From Oscheius sp. JU75 (taxonomy: Eukaryota; Nematoda; Chromadorea; Rhabditida; Rhabditidae): a DNA stretch of 64,000 nt. Position numbers and translations under genes: made by a program. The stretch lies in the NCBI GenBank assembly GCA_037178855.1, contig JASJZC010000005.1, positions 2,666,001 through 2,730,000 on the forward strand. Direction: 5' to 3'. The notes beneath the pieces were generated by a model. That model saw only the letters and a list, made by a program, of their open reading frames with translations, made no database searches and was not told where the DNA came from. Below are positions 46,297-56,336 of this stretch, one piece after another (position 1 is the first letter of the stretch; each line of letters opens with the position of its first letter).

Positions 46297-48765
46297 ATGC
46301 TCTTGCTCCTCCTGCTTATTCCCCTGGCTGTTTGGGGACGAAGTTATGAGGAATTCATCGCCCGTTGTGTGGAGAAGAACTTTGACGGAAGATGTGATCT
46401 CTCGTGCTACAATTTCACAGGCAGACTCAATGATTTCGAACTGTTTGACTGCAAAGACACCTCCATGGTTCGTCATCAGCCTCTTCCCTAAAGCTCAGTC
46501 CATTTCAGCGAAGATACCTGATTAACTGGAACGTGACAGAGTATCCTCCCAAGCTGTTGGGGTATCTGGAAGGGTACGAGAGACAGGTGAGAGAACTGCT
46601 GTCAACAAGAGTCGAGCTGGAGACGACCGAGCAGGAGATTGAGGACATCGTATCCGACTACATTGTGAGTTATTTTTAGAGACGTTTCTCACCGCCTCGT
46701 CTTATTTATTAGCACACGTTGTAGCATTATGAACGGGGACCTTGCAGAGCTCTCCTCACGACCATGCGGCCAAAAAGAAATGGGAGATTAGACTGAAATT
46801 CTCGGTCTGGCTGCAGGAGTGTGAGTCATGTCCTCAAGGAGAAGACTATATCCAGACCACTCTTTATCAGGTACCTAGCAAAACTCTAAACTGACGGGAT
46901 TCTTCCAGATAATGAACGATGCCCGAGTACAGACCTACGAAGAGAGCCAGCCTTGGAGTCCGCTGACTATCGTCCTCATTGGTCTCGGGATCAGCTCGAT
47001 GATGATCTTAGCGATATTTGGTGTGACACAAGTCTCGCAGAAGAGGAAGAGAATAGAAGAGCTGCCATTTTACAACACGAGGAAGAGGATGAGGGTCCAG
47101 CAGACTAATGTCTGGATGCCTCCCTCGGAAAACAGCCAGTACAGTACAGTGGACGAGCCGAAGAGAAGGAAACCGTTGAGAGTTCTCCACTCGAACATAC
47201 TTCTGCCAGTTTACAACCATTTGGGAGTTCCGAAGGACATGGAAGCACAGATGGTAATCACATATGTCTATTCCTAATAAGCTCTCTTTAGAAGACCACT
47301 CAGCTGTATTCTATCCCGACACGACTTCCTCCTCCTCCCCAAATTTCTATTCCTCCTGTCAGGGAAGGGACCCTCGTAGGGGATTTCCTTTTTAGAAATA
47401 CAATTGTTCTTTAGGACAAAGACGCTTCATATCAGCCAGTTCAATTGACAAAAACTCATCTTCATAGCCTAGTTCTCACTGTAATTCCTGGCTACAAGAC
47501 CAAGGAGACTGAAGAGATTGTCTGTAGGAAAATAGATAGACTCAGAGCAGAGGGTATCCCTCTGGACATCGATGCCCAGGATAACATTGGTAACATAGGA
47601 ATGGGAATGCTGGGAATATTCAGTTCAGATGCCAGTACGGCTCTTCTACTCGCCGTGAAGAATGGTCGTCGGATTGTGGCGAAGAAACTACTAGAACTGG
47701 GAGCGAATGTCCATCTAATGACCGTCTCGAATTCCACGGTTCTTCATCATGCTGTCCACAACGAGGATCCAGCTATGCTCAAAGTTTTGTTAGAGTATAG
47801 AGAAAGGTTCAGTGAGGTTGGTCGAGTACAGCTCTTTGAAACTCTATCTATCCAGAGGCTTGATGGAAGACCAGCCATAGACGCTCTGAACAACCAGGAG
47901 AAGACACCTCTCATGCTCTGTGCCTCTTCAGTCGGTCAGGCTGTCAGAATGGCGAAACTGCTGGTAGAGGCTGGAGCAGACATTGCTGACAGTGGAGATC
48001 CGGTGAGTCATTTGAAAAGTAGCCATAGACCCCTGCTTTCAGCACTTCCTCCCAGCAAAGCCACTAGAACGAACTGTTCTTCATCACGCCGTTATGGAAA
48101 ACAACGTCCCGTTGGTAGAGTATCTAATAGCGGAGGCGAATGAGCAGAGGAAAGACATACTGGATTTAATGGATCATGAGGTAGTCCCGAATTAAAAATT
48201 ATTTGAAGAACGTTTTCAGTACCACACGGCCCTTTGGCACGCCTGTAAGAATGTGAATGTGGCGATAGTCAGGCTGCTGATGGATGCCGGAGCCAATCAG
48301 TTCATTCCCGATACCGAGAAGGTTCCCTTTTCTCTCTAGAGATGAATGAATAGAATTCTTTAGAAGGACCAACCAATAACTATCGCGGAACTTATGGAGA
48401 ACAGAGAGGTCCTCGATCTCTTGACAGCGGCAAAGTCGAAAAGTCAGCCGACTGTAAGGAGGACCAAGGTATGTTTCTGGGAAAGTTCGTCCGTTCAAAG
48501 CAGTTTCCAGAGGAGGAAGAATGGTTCTGGTGGATACAGCAGTATGTCGGACAGTGATAGACGCTCGTCTGGGGAGTTCAAACGAGAAGTCGAGGATGAG
48601 GTGAGTAGATTAACTAGCCGATAGGCCACGACAAAATTTCAGGCCACCGATCCAATTGACTATCAGCCTGAGGATTCCACGGAAACCAGCATCTTCTTTT
48701 CGGCGACAAGTACGGAGACTTTTTGGCAACAAGGAATCTACTATCCGTCTCATACTCTTGTCTGA
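46297..48765 (+). CDS. Minimal Notch/LIN-12/GLP-1-type receptor without EGF repeats
   Basis: Eleven exons (46297-46467, 46509-46664, 46748-46870, 46909-47253, 47292-47375, 47415-48002, 48043-48180, 48220-48321, 48364-48468, 48511-48600, 48643-48765) give 2025 nt, 674 aa; every exon is a multiple of three. Order: signal peptide (MLLLLLLIPLAVWG); a degenerate LNR (CVEKNFDGRCDLSC with FDC); a short NOD-like stretch (WNVTEYPPKLLGYLEG); one TM (LTIVLIGLGISSMMILAIFG). The S3-like site then reads FGVTQVSQKRKR, resembling the Gly-Val gamma-secretase site of Notch, and the RAM motif is NVWMPPSEN (phi-W-phi-P). About six ankyrin repeats follow (for example STALLLAVKNGRRIVAKKLL, KTPLMLCASSVGQ, HTALWHACKNVNVAIVRLLM) and a short tail. 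The ectodomain is only about 170 aa. Ligand-binding EGF repeats and most of the NRR are missing. Confidence 0.85.
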
Positions 48766-49124
48766 TTACTCCTTTTCTGTCTGTTCACATATCTCGGTGT
48801 CTTTTTACTTTTTAGAGAGTGTAAATGTTTATTATGAGTCGACCCGTGGCGGTGAAAGAGAGTCAGTAGACTGTTCGAAATAATAGAACTAGTACAACTG
48901 TTAGGAAGGGAATCTCTGAAAACTCCTGGTAGTGGGGTACTCTTACAAAACCGACCATGCGCCGCGTTTCTAATTTGAAAACGGACCAGACCGCCCTTGG
49001 CCAACTCGGTTCCTTGTTTGAGTTCGAAAGACAAGTTGTAGCCTTTTTGTTCCCTGATCGAGTACTCCACTGGCAAGTCCGTTTGGAGACTGAAGTATTT
49101 TTTATGCCTGAATATGAAAAGTAC

Positions 49125-50192
49125 CTACAACATTGCATAGCTCTTGTAGTCCTTGTAGTCTATCTTCGCACTAAAGTTGCCTTCGCCCACCGCCATTTCA
49201 ACTATCGTGAAGTTGAAAATCATCACTTCTTCGCCTAAAACAGTCCATTTATAATGTTCTGAAAACTGACCAGTCATGAACATTGCCGCATTCTGGGTCA
49301 GGTCAATCTCGGGGTAGTTTGCTGACATGAAGAAGCCGTTTCTCTCCGAGGTTATTGTCGACCACGTGGCTGAACACAAGTCTTTTCAGCAAAACTGGAT
49401 TAATTTACAGCTATCCGCACTGATCTCTAGATCGGCTGTACCAGAGACCAATTTGTACGTCCTCGTTGTCCCTCTGACCTCCTGAGGAAGAGAAGAATTC
49501 GAGTTGTTGACAGGGAACGAGGTCAATTCTAGAAGACTTCCAGGCATTCCGGCATGGATAGAAAAGGCCCCATCCGTGTCCGAATAAACAGACTGTAGGT
49601 ACTCAACACAGCTTTTAGCACAGTAGGTTGTAAGATAAGCTGGATCCGAGCCAGTGGAAACAAGTTCCATCGAGATCGGGAGTCCTATACGCATAAACCA
49701 GCGAGAGGAAGAGGTGAGATCATCTGAAAACTTGAGCTTCCTTCGGACAAAGTATCAAAAATACCTGAAAGAGGAACTGCCACTAAGTACCCCTCTGGAT
49801 ATGTTGACTCATCACAGACCAGAGTCGTGGAATAGTCGAAACTGTAGACTTTTCCTTTGGTTAGTTCCGTAAAACTGAACATTTGTCTTGGTCATAGCAG
49901 TCTCTTACTTCATCAGCAAGGTTCCTTCTTCGATAGATTCTCCCTTATAGAGATAGCATGTCGAGAAGTCCTTGTCCTCTTCTCGAACGGCCAGATTCAA
50001 CGTGTACTGAAAAAAAAACTGTTTTGTGAGATAAACTCAAACTCCTACCACTGATTTCGAGGCAAAAATATAGCGAGTTTGAGCTAAGGAGGCCATAGAA
50101 ATGAAGGACTGATTCTGTCCAACTGTGAAGACATTTACTGGATGGTCCAGACAGAAGGCTAAGGGAATGAGGGAGAAAAGGAGGAAGAACAT
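49125..50192 (-). CDS. Secreted protein, possibly CUB-like
   Basis: The ATG at 50192 starts a signal peptide (MFFLLFSLIPLAFC). Exons then read VNVFTVGQNQSFISMASLAQ, YTLNLAVREEDKDFSTCYLY, FTELTKGKVYSFDYSTTLVC, CAKSCVEYLQS, RNGFFMSANYPEIDLT and EEVMIFNFTIVEMAVGEGNF, with stop at 49125. The segment GFFMSANYP followed by a hydrophobic beta strand recalls the G-x-SPNYP start of CUB domains and the nematode CUB-like family, but the disulphide pattern is not clear. Introns are 34-40 nt. No TM segment or GPI signal is evident. Likely extracellular; the family is uncertain. Confidence 0.55.
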
Positions 50193-50574
50193 GGACGAGG
50201 GGTATAAAGGAACTGACTCACGGAAAGCCTTATCAGCAGACGCGTCATTGTGAGGCCAAAGCACAGGTTAAAAAAACCTATCCAGTTGTGTGGGGCCTTT
50301 TCCAGGGTTTGTGAACCGGGACCGTGTCAGTGTTGACCCGGCGTGGGTCAGAAAGCCGCAAATTCGGAGGAAGACGAACTAACTAAAAAAAATTTACGCG
50401 CAGTTTGAACATATGCTCTTCATAACGTACAGAGTTAATGTTCAAAATAGATGCAGAGTAAAACTGGTTCATCTTGCCATGTCCTGTCAGAACCTGCTAA
50501 TTAATTACCCAACTTCTTTTGAGCTTTTTCATTTGTAACGCCAAAAGATGCACTAATTGTCTCCAAACTTTTAC

Positions 50575-50583
50575 TATAAAAGG
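50575..50583 (+). promoter_or_regulatory. TATA box of Lys/Glu-rich protein gene
   Basis: TATAAAAGG, a near-consensus TATA box, 48 bp before the ATG at 50631. Confidence 0.6.
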
Positions 50584-50630
50584 AGAGCGAAACCCAGAAG
50601 AGTCCACTTGTATCTCGCAGCTCTTAGAGG

Positions 50631-51236
50631 ATGCTGACCATGATGCTGCTGTCGACGCTGATGGTCCTGCCGCTGCTGGCTGGCTGCTTTGGCAAGAAGA
50701 AGAAGGACGAGGACACGGAGCTTCCAACCAAGAGCAAGCTGGCCCCCCCACCTCCTGCTACCAAGGACAGCAGCATCAAGCTGGACATGTCGAAGCCGGA
50801 AGAGAAGGCCGAGGAGAAGAAGGAGACTGAAGAGAAGAAAGAGGCCGAGGTCAAGAAGGAAGTTGACGAGAAGAAGGAAGGAGAGGAGAAGAAGAAGGAA
50901 GACGACAAGAAGGACGAGGAGAAGAAGGAAGAGAAGAAAGAGGAGGAGAAGAAGGACGAGGAGAAGAAGGACGAAAAGAAAGACCTCCTGATAAAGAAGG
51001 AGGAAAAGCTCGAAGTGAAAAGGGTCGAGTCGAAGAAAGAGGACAAGAAGAACGAGGAGAAGAGCAAGAGCAAAAAGGACAAGAAAAAGGACGAGAAGAG
51101 CAAGAGCAAGAAGTCGAGCAAGTCGAAGAAGGGCGTGAGGAAGGAAGGCGACGAGAAGAAGGCCGAGAAGAAGGAAGACGACAGGGAAACCGACAAGAAG
51201 GACGTCTCGCCGGCAGGCAAAAAGGAAGACGAGTGA
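50631..51236 (+). CDS. Lys/Glu-rich small protein with lipobox-like leader
   Basis: Single-exon 201-aa protein behind a strong TATA box. Leader MLTMMLLSTLMVLPLLAGC is followed by FGKKKKDEDTELPTKSK and PPPPATKD, then about 140 residues built almost only of Lys, Glu, Asp and Ser (repeats of EEKK, KKDEEKKEE and KSKSKKSS). The leader-Cys-KKK start matches the protein at 34820, so they are likely paralogues. The highly charged body predicts an extended or coiled, non-globular chain. The Cys after LLAG mimics a bacterial lipobox; in a nematode it could instead be a palmitoylation site or the end of a signal peptide. Codon bias toward AAG/GAG suggests high expression. Function unknown. Confidence 0.65.
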   Translation: MLTMMLLSTLMVLPLLAGCFGKKKKDEDTELPTKSKLAPPPPATKDSSIKLDMSKPEEKAEEKKETEEKKEAEVKKEVDEKKEGEEKKKEDDKKDEEKKEEKKEEEKKDEEKKDEKKDLLIKKEEKLEVKRVESKKEDKKNEEKSKSKKDKKKDEKSKSKKSSKSKKGVRKEGDEKKAEKKEDDRETDKKDVSPAGKKEDE

Positions 51237-51341
51237 TCAGGCAGAAAACTAATAAAACACTGACCCTGACAGGATAAACATCTTCTTGTTTTCTTAGACA
51301 CTTGACAGCAGCTACAGGGGTAGATTTGGGTTCCTCTGACT

Positions 51342-51795
51342 TTGGACTGTGTCTCTTTGCAGTCGCTGGCCTACTCTGTACCTGCTATTTTGTCCTCCAT
51401 TCTGGTTCCGGCTCTCAGAACTTCTTTGCTACTCCTGAATGTTCTTGGTCTGCCGTGGCAAATAGTCTACCTTCAAGGTGTCGTGGAACATGCAGATGAA
51501 TCGTGGAGCATCCGGATGGATGGATTCATGATTGCTGTTCCTAACATGTCTTCTCCTTTTGCTGGAAACTCTGTTTCGAAGAGAAGACCACTGGAATAGC
51601 TATCGAGCAGATGACAGCGGTTCTACCACTTGGCAATGTCGAAGGTCTACGGAGAAGGCCAACCGCAGCAAACTACAATCGGACGACACAAGGATCGATT
51701 CAGAATTGTTGCAGGTTAGTCTATATTTTATATTGGAAGAAAGAACGGGTAGATATTTTGGGAACACAGTAGATCTTTCTGTGAGACTGGACTAG
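51342..51795 (+). CDS. Doubtful hydrophobic protein
   Basis: Two overlapping frames look protein-like: SLAYSVPAILSSILVPALRT with SLLLLNVLGLPWQIVY (51342-51500, after CTCTTTGCAG), and LLFLTCLLLLLETLFRRED with NSYRADDSGSTTWQCRR (51540-51720). They could be exons of one membrane protein but no join could be made. No homology recognised. Confidence 0.25.
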
Positions 51796-51860
51796 AAGAT
51801 AACATTCTTCTGGACATTAAAGTTTACACGTAAAGCAACCACATGAAATGAGATAAGGAA

Positions 51861-53395
51861 CTAATTGATATCAATGAGCGAAGGAGATTCGACCGTCGGC
51901 TCGAGATCTAGCAAGTTTTGGGAGGGGACGTCAGAGCTTATTGTTTCTTCGAAAACCAGTAGCTCTTCTTCTTGAACTGGACTGGCTGTTCTCTCCGTCT
52001 CATCTTCTTCTAAACCACCATGAGCTGACAGTTCCTCTAGTCTCGAGTTTATCTAGAGGCTCTTCTTTGTGATTGATCAAGCAGATCCTACCTGAGCGAT
52101 GTCAATCTCGATAGGCGTGTTGACCGTCTTCTGAAGGATAGCCATGCAGTCGGACTGACATGACTTCATCACATTCGCGTGGTTGGTCAGATGAGTCGCT
52201 ATGTCTCTCACTGAATCCAATTTTGTCATTTCCTTGAAACTACAAACCATGTTTCTGATCCAACAACTCGATCTTGACCATGACATCGTTTCGCATCTGA
52301 GTGAATCGGGCCCGGGCGTCCTGTCTACAGCGGAGCATCAGTCGATACTCGTAGTTCCCGGTCTCCACACGATACAATCCCTCATCCAGAGCATGAAACT
52401 CTACTTCCTCATCGTCAAGCTCTTTGATTTTCAAGCAATAGCTCAAGTATTCATACTTGACGTCCAGATATCTAAACAGGTTTTGAGTTCCGATAAAAGA
52501 ACTCCCACTTTTTGAGTGTTAGCTGGGTGTCCGGGATGACTTTGTCCACATAGGTAACAAGATCCGCCACGATTGGCTTGACTTGCTTCAGTCCTTCACT
52601 CTGAACAAGAGAACAGGAATGTGTCAATGGACTATTGGAAAGGTACCTGTCTCTTATCCAGCAACCTATGACAGTCCCCGAAAACATTGAAGGCTTCGTT
52701 TGCATTCAGTTGAGCCTCATGGGCGGCCAGCTCACAGAAGATATCACCAAAAGCTGAATCGGGTTTTGAATAAAAGGAACTAAAACCCACTCTTCTGATA
52801 ATCATTGATTTTCTCCTGATACTGAAATAGCTCGTTGAAGTACGTGATCAGATTCCTGTACAGCTCGGCATTATCTTCCAGAACCTTCATCTTCTTGAGC
52901 AGTGGGTCATTGCAGAGAATGGCTCTCGAAAGCCCCAAAGCATCCGCAGAGTCCTGGTCCATGAACTCGACTATTTTGTGCTTGACCTTCTTCAGAACAA
53001 TGTCCATCGTCTTGCCCTTGGCCGGATCTGCTTCCAGCTTGTTTATCGTGATCTGAGGACTGATTCGAATGCAAAAGAATGAAAGATACCTTGACTGGAT
53101 TGGCGCTGCACTGAATCAACGAGGCCACATTGTTCTTCTTCTCGCCCTTCACATTGATCCCGTTTATGGCTATGACCTCGTCTCCACATCGAACTCTATC
53201 ACCGGCATTCTAGCAAGAGAGGGAGGGTTACCTCGAGTCAGAAGAGGCCGGACTGCCGTCGAAGACCTGAACCACGTAGACACAGGGACAGTAGGGATGC
53301 CCGCCACCAATGGTGATTCCAACCAGGCCTTTTTCGTCTTTGGTTATCTCTATCGTCTCAGATTGGACCCGCATTCCCATACGGTCTTCTTCCAT
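51861..53395 (-). CDS. pick-1: PICK1 homologue (PDZ + BAR domain)
   Basis: The ATG at 53395 lies three bases after ATTTCAG. The N-terminal PDZ domain reads KDEKGLVGITIGGG, then YCPCVYVVQVFDGSPA and AGDRVRCGDEVIAINGINVK. It is followed by VKITINKLEADPAKGKTMDI and the linker KKVKHKIVEFM. The arfaptin/BAR domain has DALGLSRAILCNDPLLKKM, KVIPDTQLTLKKYLDVKYEY, LSYCLKIKELDDEE, YRVETGNYEYRLMLRCRQ and MVKIELLDQKHVRDIA. It is close to animal PICK1 along its length. PICK1 binds C termini of receptors and transporters through PDZ and bends membranes through BAR, controlling vesicle traffic. The acidic tail reads LEPTVESPSLIDIN. A confident call. Confidence 0.94.
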
Positions 53396-53807
53396 TGTCT
53401 GAAATATGTTTGTTTGGTTTCTCTAATCAAAACAGACCCATTGATTGGCCGAAGAACGAGATGGAGGATCTTTTGGATTTAGAGATGCACTCATAAACAT
53501 TGTAGCTGGATTTACGGAAATACTTGAAGGAAAAGGAAGAGTTTCAAAGGAGAAAAGGCCTCGGAGCAGCTGACAGCCAGATACGGCAGACGTATCGATC
53601 GCCGGGAACCTTATTGCCAAAAGGAGAGATGACTCCCGGCCAGCCGTTAATTGTCTCGGAAGGCATTCGTTTTCACATTCCATTTATTTCTACTAGGCGG
53701 TATAGTTATGTTTATTCCTCACAACAAAATACAGAATTATACTCTTCTGAAGTACGTCACTGAATGTTGAAGAGCTCCATCTGAAAACTTTTGTATATTT
53801 TTGTTGG

Positions 53808-55445
53808 TTAGCAATAGTCACCAGAACGAGATCCTTCAACTCTCCTTCTCGAGCAAAGGTTCTCATATCTTGAGCTGAACGACGAAGAATCTTCAACATG
53901 TGGTTTAAGCCTAGAACAATCTGTGTTTTTTATGCTCCAACACTTACTGTCTTGCGAAATCGTGGCAACAATGTTCTGATTATTTTTGGCTCCAATAATC
54001 TTAGCATAAGTCTTCTTTTCTTGCCCATTCAGTCTCCTGCGAGCAGCCTGGCCTTGGAAGAACGGATCGCGAATACAGACCGGATGAGCGTATTCATTTT
54101 TCTTCCGCGTCCAACGCATCGGAGTAATGATTTGAATAACCTGAAAACTTCTCGAATGAATAGCGCGTAAGGATACCTCGTAAGCAAATGCAAATGTTGA
54201 GTAGAACTCGAGGAAACCGAGGAAATGTTCTGCAAGAGTGCCTCGATCATTGGACCAGCCCGATACGACTTTTGTTTCGTAATGCTTCCATGGAGCTGGG
54301 GTGTTGGGAGGTAAGAATTCCTGATTAAGCGGTACATAATTTTAAACAAGTAGAATAACCCGTTGGATGTAAGGTACAACGCGATTTCTGTTCAAAGTGT
54401 ACTTCTTAAGCGTTTTCCAGCCAACACGTTGGAGGTAGTAGATGGTCAGGATACACCAGTGGTAACTCTTGAAAAAGGGGTCGCCACAGATCTTATTGGC
54501 TTTAGCCCACTTCTTGACCCAGAATCCAAGTTGAGGAAGAATGTCCGGAGCCCACTTGCAATACGTTTGAAGGAGGTCCGTGTTCTCGATCGCAGCGAAG
54601 TTGTCGTAGCTTATACTGGAAATAGACAAAAATATTTTTTCTTTCCTCGCCTCACTCAATTTCGACCCCACGCCACAACGGTGAAGTCACAATCGGAACC
54701 TTGGCCGTACTGATGAATTCTGCCTGACAAGCTGGATCACGCTTCAAAATCACCTTGCAAACTTGGGACAATATTTTTAGTGGATTCTCTTTCTCCGACT
54801 AAACTTCATTTTGAGATAAGAAAAGATGAAGCCTAACCTTTCGATCGGTAAGGACGAGCTTGAGCTTGAAGCTCATGTCGTAGTCGGAATCTTTGGAACC
54901 GAAGCCGTTTTTGCACGATCCATAGAACTAAAACACCAAAGTTAGAATGAGAGTCTAGAACTACACCTTCAAAGTGCCTCCGCCACATTCCTCAGTTATC
55001 AGTTTCTCGAGTTCTTGCCTCTTCGCCTCAACAGAAATCAGATCTTTGACTGTTATTCTCTGCGTGTCTAAAGTACAATTATATAGGATAGTATTGGCGC
55101 AGTACTGTACAGATGAAGCATGGTTTCGTTAATTCCTCTTAGTTTGTTCAGTCCGTTTCCATTCAAGGAGAGAATCCCGAAGTTTGAAAGTTGCTGGACA
55201 ACCCTAACAAAATATCTTTTCCAAATGATCTAAAGACACTTACATTTCTGAAGAACTTCCAACAGCTCGTAGAAAAAGATCGGCTTGTACAAAGATTAGG
55301 GGAGAATTTATATGCTGGTGAGAAAACGGGAGAGAAGGTCTAGAAGGTCCTGCCCCTTTCCATACGTGTGTTGCAGAGTGGTCTTTGACCGAAAAGAGAG
55401 AGAAGGAGGACACAGTGGATTGGGTTTTTAGTAGAGACTGCAACG
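53808..55445 (-). CDS. Terminal uridylyltransferase / noncanonical poly(A) polymerase
   Basis: This is a Pol-beta-superfamily nucleotidyltransferase of the Cid1/TUT/GLD-2 group, adding U or A to RNA 3' ends. Motif order on the minus strand: LEKLITEECGGGTLKV, then FYGSCKNGFGSKDSDYDM (GS...DxD catalytic pair, about 54930-54870), AKVPIVTSP, and across a splice junction VEIDISYDNFAAIENTDLLQ, giving the third catalytic Asp. The PAP-associated region has LGFWVKKWAKANKICGDPF and CILTIYYLQ. Stop at 53808. The first exon (about 55437-55245) has no in-frame ATG before the join, where an ATG is created by splicing; the true start is unknown, and a mitochondrial presequence is possible. All three catalytic acids are present. 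U versus A specificity cannot be told. Confidence 0.82.
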
Positions 55446-56336
55446 TATACAACACTGAGTATACTTAACGCAACGGTTCTATTCAATAGAAGAAGGTGTG
55501 CAACTTGTGAGAGATGTTCTCGTGAGCATTGTCATATATCAAGGGATACGAAAGACCTTCGGAATAAGGAATCTTCTACATACCGTAAGAGAACCGAATA
55601 CAATCCGATTAGTTGAGTGGATCGACCCAAGCTTGATAAAATACAAAGTACACAAGTGAGGCAGCCTGCAGCCTAACTTGTTGCGCCCCTTCGGGGCTTA
55701 ACTACCTTGTCCTTTCCCAGGTAAAACGATTGCTCAAGACCACTGCTCATCAGTTAAACTCACTTCCCATTCTTCGATCCCATCCCTCGAGCCCACCACC
55801 CTTTCACTCTTTGAACCCATTTCCCATCGTTCGACCCAACTTCCTATCCAAATAATGCTATCCCTCTTAGACTCAATGACAGTTATAACCTGATTCATAC
55901 GAGCTTTGCCCGGTTTCTATTCTCTTTTGTTCACCTGCCCTGGTCCTTCCCACCCTTCCCTCTCACTTCAACCCGTTCGCAAGTTCCCCTCCAGCCGAGC
56001 TATCCTTACAGGAGCAACATTCTCCCAACAAAGCTATTTCCAAACTGACTTGACTTGTCAGTGAGTGTGCGCACAAAGTATTGGACTCTAATTGTAATAA
56101 TGCCTTCAGCCAGATACATATACAGACAGACAGAGACGCGAGGACAATTTAAAATAGATGTCGATCGGAATGTTTGAATTTCATCACCATGCACACACTG
56201 ATCTCGTCTAAAGAAACTCACAACAAAAACAGTTTATGAAGTAAAAAAATAAAGCATATGTCTTGGCAATACACGTTTTCTTCAATGAAAAATCTAGTTA
56301 TGTAGAGATCGCTCTTTCCGCTCTCCAATGACCGGC
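55446..56336. other. No supported gene
   Basis: About 900 bp with C-rich CCCATTC-type degenerate repeats (55755-55850) and a small GC hairpin (GCCCCTTCGGGGC, about 55687). No coding or RNA gene could be supported. Confidence 0.4.

Noticed and set aside
50624..51301. Long minus-strand frame opposite the Lys/Glu-rich gene (Ser/Phe-rich)
   Set aside because: Mirror of AAG/GAG-rich codons; the plus strand has a TATA box, ATG and leader, so the antisense frame is a shadow.
55680..55700. GCCCCTTCGGGGC hairpin as a structured RNA or terminator
   Set aside because: A stem of only 5 bp with no further structure; no bacterial-type context.
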